Source of the DNA: Panonychus citri
Taxonomy: Eukaryota > Arthropoda > Arachnida > Trombidiformes > Tetranychidae
DNA: 64,000 nucleotides
Direction: 5' to 3'
NCBI RefSeq assembly: GCF_014898815.1
Contig: NW_026515540.1
Coordinates: 372,001-436,000 of the forward strand
Positions 49,401-61,400 of the stretch are shown here, in pieces; the first letter of the stretch is position 1; each line of letters starts with the position of its first letter. A program made the translations under genes and the position numbers. The notes under the pieces were generated by a model. The model searched no databases. It was not told the origin of the DNA and worked only from the letters and a program-made list of their open reading frames with translations.

Positions 49401-52400
49401 AAGTGAAACTTGTTCGAGAAAACTCGTAATCATAAATTGTCCATGAATTGGTTCAATTTACTTCCTGTATTTTTACAGTTATTTTTGTTCGAGAGACGAG
49501 TGGGAAGGTTTGATTCAATTCCTATCACCCCGCCGGTGGGAATTCATTGAATTGTTGATGGATCATCATTTATATACCTTTGAAACTATTTTTACACATG
49601 ATGAATAAATAATAAAATGGTGAATGAGTATAATTACATTGGGAATTTGATTGTTCTTACATTCAAATTTTTGTACACTTTCTGATTATTTAGGGATCAT
49701 GATCATGTCATTCATCATGAATAATACTTGAAATTTTCAACCCTTTTGCTTATTTTAACATCATTATTATCATCAACAGTAAATGATTATCCTTGTAACC
49801 CTTTTATTTTTCATGAGATGATTTTGTGTATTGACATTCAATTCATAAAATATTAGACTCAATATAAACTTGGAAAGTGTCTTATCAACATGTTTCCAGT
49901 TTTTTTTTCTTTCTATTTCTTGTTCTGTAAATTCATGAACGGAATTGAACAAAAAACTGAATTGATCACTTGGTAAATCACTTTGAAATATGTCAAATCA
50001 ATTCTGTAGTCATTTCCTACTAGAAAACTATTGACTATTAAAAACAATCTTTTATTTACCTCTCCAAATCTGACCATCAACTCAATCCATGGATAACCTT
50101 CACTTGCAATTTGTTCAAGTTCAATTATGTTCGATATTATTGTTTCCATGATAATAATAACAAATGAATTCAGTGAGTGGTCAATAGACTCGGAGATAAA
50201 TTCTCTTTTTTTTCTCCATCATTTTCCAAATTCTATCAGGAAGTGTAGTGTGCCATCCTATCAGCTTTTGGTGACAAATACTTGAAACAGATCATGAGCT
50301 ATTAGTATCTTGAATGGAACACAAAAGATGAAGAAAAAATTTCAGCTCATATTGTTTACTGTTCAGAGCATACAAATGAATATACCACTGACTGTACACG
50401 AAAGTACAGATCGACTTGATGGATGGAAAATATTATTAACTGTGAACGGAAGTTATTAATCGTTTGATTAGATTATTATTTGGCTTATAAGTGAAGATTA
50501 TCATCCAATAGTAATTGTTATTTAATGGAAGCTCTTTTTTCTTCTTGAGAGTATTGCTTAATTAATAGCAGAGTTATCGTTAGAAAACAATAATAAACAA
50601 GTTAAATTGCTCTTTACTGTAAACACTGTTAACCTTTACCAATGAACGATTAACGTTAACGAAAAATATTTCTCACTGTGATAATAATAGTCGATAACAT
50701 AATCACCCTCAAGAATTGGGTCCAAGTTATAATATTAATAAAACAAACCACTAGCAATCAAGTTAATCTAATGATAAAACAGAACGATACTTGCTGAATA
50801 AGGTAAGAATAAGACTGAATAAACTTAGAACATCAACTTGATTTCCTGGTATAATTCCTATGAATTCCCTGAATGCCTGTAATATAAAAGGAATTGTAAA
50901 CAAGTAACTGTAAACTTATCATGTAAATTTTAGATAAAAATAATAATAACAATATAGACATTACCTTTTTCTTGGTGAAATTTGGTGCATTTCCCTTTTG
51001 TTTCAATGTTATTAGTTATCAAGTTTTTATTCAAACCCAGGAAGTAAAACTTTATCATGATCAAAATTCCCATCCCAGACATGATGAACATGTAGTCACA
51101 TACATGTGAATAAAGTTGGAATTACTCTGAATTGTTTCAACGAAAATGTTCTGAGATTTCACTTTACAATCTCTCAGGGTTTCCTACCTGTAAAGTGGGT
51201 GAGATGTTGTTGTTATTGTGGTAGTGATGAGGATGATGATATAATAAGTATTTTTGCCTTAAATGGTGCGTTATAACTTGAATCGATTCCATTCTGACAT
51301 AATGATGATCGGAGAACTGAAAATGAGATGAAAAAAAAAGTTCTGAACTCAATGAAGAAACAGTTAACCATCATAGAGATTGTGATGAAAATGACAGATA
51401 TCAGTTATATAAATGATAGAGGATACGGAAAAGGATGTTAATTTTTTTAGATCATCGAATCTAATTGTAAATTGAGTTAGATCAACAAATTGAATCTCTT
51501 GCTATTGATATAATCCATGTTTCCATTGTACAATTGTAACTGTGATTTATTGGTAATCAGCCATTTGAACTTGTTGGCTTCAATTTTATGATTCAATAAG
51601 TTTCATGATGATAATGATGGTGAGACAGGGTGGATAATGATGTGCTTGGTTCAGTGATGAAAATTTTTCAAGAGAAGTGAAAACTTCATTCCAACTTATA
51701 TGAGTTTCCTAGGGATTCAGTTTCTATGTAATTTTATCTGAAAATAAGCCAGAGTATAATATGAACATGTTTCATGATTCTCTCAATGTTATCAATTGAT
51801 ATTATCCACACACACACACACAAAGATCACCTTAGATTACTCAGTGAGCGATAATAATTTCCTCGTGGAGTTGAAAACATGGAAGAAGAAAAAAGTTGTT
51901 AGTAAACTTTTGATCCATTTAAGTTTTCACAGTTTTGAAACAATCTGTTGTTGATAATAAAAGTTTCAGTTTCAATCTTTGTTGATGGTCATCATCATGG
52001 TGAAAGAGTGGACAATAGGTTTGCTTTGTTATGATTATTAAGGAATAATTTTATTCTGTGAATCTCTTGTTAATCTAATGATTTGGATTGAATTGGTCAA
52101 GTGGAAAGAGTAACAAAATTGTATCTTAATAATATTATTTTCATTCACTGAACAGTTACCATGAACTGTCATGATTTCTTATGACTCTTAACATGTTAAT
52201 CTAATGGTCAAAAGTAAATTGTAACCTCGTCATATCTTTACTGGTCATTATTATCAACACCATTATAACCTCATACATAACGATCGTGGTCATCATGATG
52301 CAAACAAAAATTTGCAATTCAATTGGAAAAAAACAAACAACCAAGTATAATGGTCAGAAACATATTCTGTGATTTATTGGAATGGTCAGTAAATTGTGTT

Positions 52401-55400
52401 ATTGTCGTCATTATTTACCAGAATCGGTTGTATATCTGAATCGGTATTCACATGAAATGATAGGGAGAAGGTCAATATTTCAATGGGCAGTTTGATAAGA
52501 TATAGAACTGACCAACTGAATAATTTAACTGATCAACAATTGAATAAGAAAAATTATTCATAAGCATGATTAACATGATTACTCAATGAACAGATAGTAA
52601 ATTGAATCATTGAATGAGAAAATGTAATAATAGAAAAAGAGATAGAAAAAAGTAGAAAAATTTTATTCGAAAAGTTCTGAACAGATAATATTGAGAACCC
52701 GGAAATCAAAATAAATTGAATATGATGGTCAATCGGATTCTCTGATTTTTTTTTCTCACACCGATGACTTATCGTAATTGTTAATAACTTAATATTATCA
52801 TCGGTAAATAGTAATGAACATAAAAATATTCAATAACAGGGTTCTTACCTTGGTCCATCTTTATCATATTAACTCTTGACCTTAACGATTACATGAATCA
52901 GGGTGAATCATTTTGTCTTATCCCATGGTCATCAATCCCCACGATTGATCATTGAACTGTAATATTACCGAAAATAATATGGAACAACAAATGAGCTTAA
53001 TTTACTTTTGTCCATGAAATTGATTCTTATCACAAAAGATGACCAGTTGACCATTTTCGTGAGCTTTTTTTATCACCCTAATTATATCAATGTATTGATA
53101 ATAGAAGCTGATAAACAAAGAGCACAAGATCACATACAAGTTATCATGTTATTGGTAAATAAATGAAACATTGACCATTCAATATCTCTCTCTATGAAAT
53201 CGTAATGATGATAATTATAGCAATGAAAATTGAGGGAAAAAGCAACAAATATAATAACAGTAATTCAATAAGATATTAATGATTTACAAGACATCAATCA
53301 ACATGATCGTATGATTATAACCTTAGAGTTTTCATTTGAATTTGTGAACTTTTTTCATTTGAATCAATTTATCATAATTATTATCAAATGAACTTTTTTC
53401 TTCCGTTTTTTACTCCTCCAACTAATATTAATTTGAGTGAGTCAATCTATCTTCATGAAGTTGAATCAGTTGATTCATGATAATTTCCAGATTGTAGGCA
53501 TAACATATCTATTAGTTGCATGGAGTTATTATAATTTATTTTGAACATTCTCGAATAAAGGTCAAGCTTAATTGGTGAATTCGTAGATATTTTTATCTCC
53601 AACTCCAAAATATTTATGAAAGAACATTAAAACTTTCGAAACATATATTTTAGTTCTAATACCATTGGCGAAATTTCTTTGTCTTTTTCTTTCACCTCAA
53701 TTCGATCATCAGTTCTTAATCCATTTGCTAATCCAATTTAATTCATTTTCCTAGAGAAACAGAAAAAAAAATGTTACAAAAGTTTAACAATCTAAAGTAA
53801 ATTATTAGACAATTTTGAGTCTTAATCATCATGAATAAGCTGAGTTATTGTCTCATAGAGTTTTCTGAGAGTCTGAATTGAAGAAAAAGTAATAACCTCA
53901 AATAATAATAAGTTCCAACTTTCGAAACTTTTTTCTGACTTTTTTTCTCGTAGTTATCGAAATGACGATAATTTCGAAACATTTTTCTTTATTATTATTA
54001 TTTTTCCATCATCAGGGCTCAGTGATAATCGTCGCCATCAGCGAGAGTACAAATGTATCACCCTGAAGAGAAATGAGCTCATTATGATTTAATTAATGGT
54101 ATTCAACCTTGATCATGGAAGAATTTCTAATTGGTTAATTGCTATTGAGTAATTAATAATAGATCATAGACTCACAATCAGGTCAAATTGTATTAATCAA
54201 TTTCCTCTGGTTGAAGTAGAAAATTAATCAAAATCTTTAACATTGTCATAATTTCATCAGAATTATCGTTAATCATAGAGCCAGAATTTTGTTTGTTTTC
54301 TTTTTCAGCGAAAACATTAAATTCTAATTGTAACTCTTTTCATTAACAACAACATCTACAGTTTCCTCTTTCATCATATAGTTTATTAGCTAATTAATTA
54401 TTTGATTGATTAATCGACTTAATAAATCAACACGATGATTAAATTTTGCTTCTCAATCATGAGCAAAAAATATTTTCTACCAACAATATGAGATTCATGA
54501 GAGACAAACGATTCCATTGAATTGATTTTTTCGTAATCATTTTGGTGACAAGATTGTTGTTGATTTTTATCACTCTATTTAATCACCATCATCGTCAGTG
54601 GTCATCACTGGTCATCAAAATGTCCTAAAGCCTTGGAGAAACATAAGTTTTTACCGAGTTCAATATTATTGCTTTCAATCATCATGAAAGATTGCTGTCA
54701 CCATGATAATTGATACAATTTAGATCTCATCTAATCCGATTTGATCTTGACTTTTAATTGTCTAACTAATTATTAATAGATAATTATGAATAAGTCATTT
54801 GATTCGTAATCATCTTTATCATAATCGATTCATTATTCATGTTAATTGTAACAATAGAAGTTGATGAACATTGATGATTAATTACATGCTATGATTGGTT
54901 AACTGACCACAGTGATTATTAGATTAGTTAATTGATTGTCACGTTTTCAAAACTTTTACAGAGTAAATTCTTTATACGATTACAATTAATCACTTACACT
55001 AATTGGTGAAAATGGACGATCGATTAACCATTCATTCAACTCTTGATTTAATCGTGATTTTTTGTTAATCAAATCTAAAGTTGAACTTTTTGATAGCTTG
55101 ATGTGATTAGATACCGAATACGATAGATACGAAATCAATTTAATTGTAATCAATACTTGGAATTTATTTGCAATTGTATTGTGCTGTGACTCCAAAAACC
55201 GTCAACTTTTTTAAACTCTCGTTAATTATATTGTAATTAATTTAGAAAAGTAGAAACCTAATTAACTTGAATTTCAGAATGACTCAAATCTTTTGTGTAA
55301 CTATCACGTTATATACATGCATCAATTCAGTTCATCGATAATTACATGATTTTTATGATGAATTCATCCGTTTGGATAGTTTTAGACTTCGAAACCTGAT

Positions 55401-58400
55401 TAAGATGAAAGAATCAAATTAGATTATCTGATTAATGGAGTAATTAGATTGAAGATGATATGCAAGCGCAATGGTCAGTTAAAGGATATCGATTGGTCAG
55501 AGCAGAGAAAAATATTTTGCATGGTAAAAAAAAGTTCCAAGAGTAACAATTTCTCTTAGAGCAAAATGATTGATCAGGAAATTAATGGTCAGCATGTTTT
55601 ATATGCTGGTCGATGAATGTTGAAGATCCTAGGACATCAACAGATTAAAATCCCATCATTATGAAATCATCTGAACATAAACATGATGATTAAAGGTAAT
55701 GTTTTGTTACTTTTGAGACCATTTTCATCAACTAGATTATAAGCCTATGATTTTATCATCATCATGATGTTTGGACAAGAGAAACATGTATCACTCTTGA
55801 AACAGAGTTAATGTGAGCGACACATCATGTTCATGGACAGAATTCAAGATACATGATGAAAATGAACAAACTTTCTTGTAGAAAATTGAGTAAAATAGTG
55901 ACTTTTCTTCACTAAGGTATTGGAAAAGACTTTCAACAATTTTGTCTCTCCTCATGATTTCCCGAGGAAAAAAAAGCTCAAAACAATTAATTCAGCATTC
56001 TCAATGTTTCCAATTATCAGTGAATACAACTTGTGAACTTTTTTCGTTTGTCTCACGTCGATTGAGAATCTCATGAATTATAAAAATATTTTTTTCCACT
56101 CTTCATGGTTAAGATAAGAGTTCATCTTGTATCGCCGAAATTTTTCTCGTGTTATTCAACTATCATCCTGAATTACTCAAGAGTTCTGAGACTTTGACTA
56201 GCTGAATAATAACTTTGCACCATGCAAAAGTAAATTTCAATGAAAATCTTCATTTGTGACAAGATTGATATTGAGGCTTGTATTCACCAACCGTAATTAA
56301 ATTTGAGGCTAGGTTTAAGTTTAGGTCAATTTAATAAGAGGATCAAAAAATCTTTCTTCGCCAACCGTGATCAATTGCTCTCAGCTCAAATTGTTGTTTC
56401 ACCAATCGAAATCATCTACATTTGATTTTTGAATTTAGAAAAAGTCATGATCAAAATTTAATCATGACAATTACCACGATTAACTCTTAATTTTGACTTT
56501 TCCATGCTTTATTCACTCGTTTTTTGTTTATGTTTTCATGATAAATGGATGATTATGAGTTTGTTTTCAATTTACGTCAGCGCAAAAGACCTCAAAGAAA
56601 AACAATTCTGAATAAAAGTGACCATTTTATTGTGTTCAATGATCACAATTGTTTCCAATATCTAGAGAGAGAGGTGTGATTGATGGATCATTGGGAACAT
56701 CTCGATCGTTGTAATTGAAAGAAACTTGATTTGCTTTGATCCGGAATGGATTCTGAAACGAAAAAATTAATTAGTCAATCTCCATCAATGATATTTAATT
56801 ACATATTCCACTAGAGATAGAAACTCACCAAAGTGTTGATAATGTGTTGAACTTGAAGAGGAAAATGAGTTCTCAAATGACAGAGGACACCAGAATACCA
56901 ATAAGGAGTTGGTGCAAGTTCCACTGTAATCCTAGAATATGAAATGATTTTTCAATTATGTACTTAAGTTTAACTTTTAATCCTTTATCTTTTTAATAAA
57001 AGTTAGAGAGAATGAATATTACATATTAGATACATTTGTATATACTAGATACATATGCGATACTTAGGGAGCATCATTATCATCAGATCATTATCATTAT
57101 TATCACGAAAGTGATCTGAAACTTGAATTAATCACCATAATGTGACCTGGCCATAGTCACCTATGGTCACAGTCTCGTTAGTAATTATTCTATTACAAAT
57201 AGAAAAAAAATTAGTTAATATCAATGTAAAAAATTGTGATACTTTTCACGCTAGCGAAAAACTTAAAATTATAATAGACTTTTTCTGTTTCTTAAAAATT
57301 GGTAATCGGTTTATCGGGTTATTCTACCAGAAAATTTCTACTATTTTTTATCACATTAGTCATATGAATGCTCGTTAGTATCAAAAAGGTATCAAGGAAC
57401 CTGCTTCTGCTAGGAGGAGGCTAGAGGAACTACTGTTAGTGGTGTTTGGCAAAAAGGTACCCATCAGAGTTATAGAAAAATTGTGCAATCTAATATATTT
57501 ACCATCCCACTAAAAAAGGTGAGCTTTTTTCTTCGTAATATCTCAAACCATAGTGATTCTTGTCTATTCTTTTCAATGTCTTAGGCCCATATTCACCAAC
57601 CGTAATTAAAAACAGTGATCAACTAATTCTGAGATCAGACCGATTCCGAGTTTAGACTAAAAAGTTGTTTCACCAATCTCGATTAGTTGATTCCCGATTC
57701 TTTGATTTTGGGTTCAAATCAAGTTGAAGTCAAATCAATTCAATATTAATTTAATTAGGAAATTGTTCCTGAGGTCTTTTCCCCTGCTTTTTCGTTTTTA
57801 CCACTAATTTTCAATTAATTTTTTAGCCAACCGATCATAAAAAAACAACAGTCACAACAATAAACGGTCAAATGAACGTGTTTCATATTTGTTCTCCATG
57901 TTAGTCTAGCGTTAACATGGTTTAAAAATCAATTTCCATGGTCAGGAATCAGTATTTCCAAGCTCAGTGTTTGATTAGTCCTAGCTAATGAGATGCCGTG
58001 GGAGATAAAACTAAAAGTTTTCAACATTGCCCTATTGCTAACCCTGAAGAAAGTGGAAATTTAACAAAAAAGAATTTGCATCTTACCTGTAGTGAAGTCA
58101 AATCGATCCACCTTGAGCATTAATAATAAAGATCACATTTTTTCAAGATTTCAGGAAATCAATTCGTCAGTTTTTCTGTGTAAAAGATGGACACATAAGG
58201 TATAATCATCCATGTTACTAAAGGATTAACACTCAAAGGACAAAAATAACGATTGTTATTAACTAACTGCAAGGATTAACTTATAACACACACACTGGGT
58301 ATAAAATTTGATTTATCATGATACAACAGGGAAAAAGAAATGAAAAACATAATTGATGATTATTTTCATAATGAAATATATAGTTTTCAAGTTCAATTGT

Positions 58401-61400
58401 TCATGAAAATGAATATCAATCAGATAAACAGGGAAGGTCTCATTTTCTGTTTATTTATTTATGACTTTCTTTCACCTTGGTGAGTCTATTTTTCCTTTGC
58501 TAATTCATGTTGATCAGATTTCGATCAGAACATGAAACTTATGTAATATTAGAAAGTTTTTAATCAGAATAAAAATGGTGAATGATGAGCCATTGAAATA
58601 GTTTTCATTCAACTTTTTCGCTTTGTTCATTTTTCATGATGATGATTTCTGATTAAATTACCTTTAGATTGCTTATCCTTTATGAGAATGTTAACTTCCT
58701 ACTCTTTTCAATCACAAAGTAAAAAGTATTAAATCCTTTGAATCTCTTGATGAAACCTAATCGGCTGGTCAAGTTTTCTCAATAAGAGCTAATGAAAAAT
58801 TCTGGCTAACTTATCAGCAGAGTGTTGCTTTTATTAAATATTATCCACCCTGTAATTCATTAGATTAACAAGGGAATAAGAATTAGTAACAAAAATTTTG
58901 GTGATCCATTTCTTTGAATCAGATAATCTGGGTCAAACCTTGGAACCATTTAAAGTCACTGATCGTAATGGTCAAGATTTTCGTCCCTTATTCTGGTGAA
59001 GGTTTTGATTAAATTTCGAGTATAACAATGAAAAAAGACAGAGTGATGATCAATTTGCTCCAGAAAATGTTCCATTGGTGAAAATGAAACAAAAAACTTC
59101 TTCTCAAGGTGAAGTTGATGAAATTCTGAGAGTGACCATAGTCCAGAATATAATACAAAAGCTTATAACCTTATCTCATGGTGGATCAATTATATTTTCA
59201 ACTGATTAACTTTCAAACATTCAGTTTCTCAAGTATCATTATCATCATTTTCATTGTCATGAACACCATGAACATCATTCAGTTATCCAATACATGAGCT
59301 TTTCTTTTACCATTAAGCCTTGAGGTTACTTTTTTCTGGCTAAAAAATCCATACAAATCAATTAATTATCAACAAGACAAATGATCATCATCATGTTGAC
59401 AAAAATAGTTATCATGCCATCAGTTGAATTAATTAAATTTAAAGTTAATTAGTTAATCGTCTAGTACGAAAAATACTAGTAAATGATTTGCATATGAAAA
59501 AAACATTTAGAACTTTTTTATCATTGAAGATAATTAAACTTTTCTTAATTTGTTAATAGTACAAATATTAAAAGTAAATACATCAATTGGATAGATTGGG
59601 AACAATACAGGGTGGAAATTAATTCCAAGGGCTCTTATCCATTCTGTAGATGAATAAAATGTTTAATTCATCAGTGTTGACACTCTGAATGATTCCAATG
59701 CATGAATATCTTGAAAGTAACTTGTTAATGTTAATCAACAAGTACAATCAAGAAACAACTGATCAACAATTAACACTCAACCTTATTAATCAATTAGATG
59801 AATTCAATTGGAAATTGTTTATAAATTGTTCATGTATTGGTAATCATGTTAACGATGATTACCAGACAACGCAATCAAATATTAACATGATTTTTAAATC
59901 AACAATTGATTACATGTAAAAATCATACAATTTAGATGAGAGTTTATATCAACCATTAGTTTTGTTCAGGGGAAAAAGTTCATGACTTGAGTTTTCAAAC
60001 TTGATTTGATCAACAATTTAAGATAGAGAGTTACAGAATGATAATTGGATGAGTTGATGATATTTTTGAATTTCATGGTAACCATGAGAGTTTTATATTA
60101 CTATCGATAAGGATCAAACTGTATGTATTCATAAGTATGTACATTGTTTATGATTTGTAATGAGAAAAAAAGTTATTCTGAGATATATATACTCATGAAA
60201 AGCAACTGAATAGCTTTCATGATCAATATTATCCAAAGTTCAATGTCAGTTGCAATAATAACATTCTGGAACCATAAAAGTTACTATCAAATAGATTCGT
60301 TGTTAGTTATTGACAATTTTTCAAATTTTCACGAGGACTAAGTGAATAATTCAGAAAATAACCTTACTAAAGTTTCTAGCACTCAAGAATCAGAGATAGT
60401 AGAATATAAAAGTACACAAAGCAAGACACCATCTCTTTCTTTTCTCTTTCTTTTTCTCTTTCTTTTTCACTCACAAACTTTACTAAATCCTTTATCAAAG
60501 TACATATGATCAGCCCTTCAACAAATTTCATTCTCATTGAAAGGTGACCTTCATGTTATTCAATCACAATTTACCAATTTCTAAATTTGTTTTAATTAAT
60601 TCTCAGCCAGACATAAGGGTGATAATTTAATAGCTCATGATGTCTTCATTAACTATTAGGTGTATTTATATCCTGTATTAAATTGTTACCAATTGAAGCC
60701 TGAAATTGTAATCCAATTATTTCTAATCATCCAAATACAGAATTGTAACTTTCCTCTTTTTTTGCCTCAACCACTTTCATTAGAATAATAATAATTTAAT
60801 ATCAACAGAGATTATCATAACTGATCAATGGCTATCAAATAATATTTATATGCTACTTGAAGCTTAAATCCGGAGGTAATGAATTCTAATTTTGAAAATC
60901 TTATTTTTCATCATGAAAGTATTGGAATACATTAATATTAATAACTTTTCGATTGGTGATAATTTAAAAGAGTAAAAGATTAACATTATCATTGAATGAA
61001 TTTGAACTGAATTAAATTCCTATTCTCTTGATTATTAAACATTCTAGTTATAATTAAGATTAACTTCTTTCGTTTAGATTGGTTTTCCTGTTAATTTCCT
61101 GATTCCAAGTTATCAAAATATTAATAATACAAAGATAAAAATCAGGAAACTCTTAACTCACTAGATTATAATCACAATTAGATTTGGAAAAACTAATCAT
61201 GGAATTGTTTTTAACTATTCACATTGATTATAACCCATTAAATTAATCGATTGTGGTTAATTAACAATAGTTTCAATTGAGATAGAAACATTGTTCACAA
61301 ATATATGATAAATTGTTTCTAATTTTTTCTTTCCTTTCCAATTTCCTTAAGTTGTATTTGTCTTTAATTCTGACAATTCAATTGATTGTGCTCATTTACA

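Larger units (their letters stand above)
56266..57612. repeat. Two copies of a degenerate interspersed repeat
   Basis: The 20-mer TATTCACCAACCGTAATTAA occurs at about 56281 and again at about 57593. Each copy is followed 70-120 bp later by TTGTTTCACCAATC. The copies have diverged between these anchors. This may be an old transposon family. No terminal inverted repeat was found. Confidence 0.55.

Noticed and set aside
49505..49550. Small GC-rich imperfect inverted sequence
   Set aside because: The arms need gaps to align and there is no TA or other target duplication.
54014..54075. GC-richer stretch that reads as a short exon on either strand
   Set aside because: The minus reading (GDTFVLSLMATIITEP) would put a stop into the nested coding chain, and the plus reading is short with no partner exon. 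I left it uncalled.
58081..58113. Possible 25 bp minus-strand exon ending in CAG|GTAAGA
   Set aside because: In the phase needed to join 56931 it contains a TGA stop, and its acceptor lacks a pyrimidine tract.
58843..59620. CCACCCTGTA and TACAGGGTGG words suggesting transposon ends
   Set aside because: They face outward and not inward, so they do not bound one element. Matches of this length are expected by chance.
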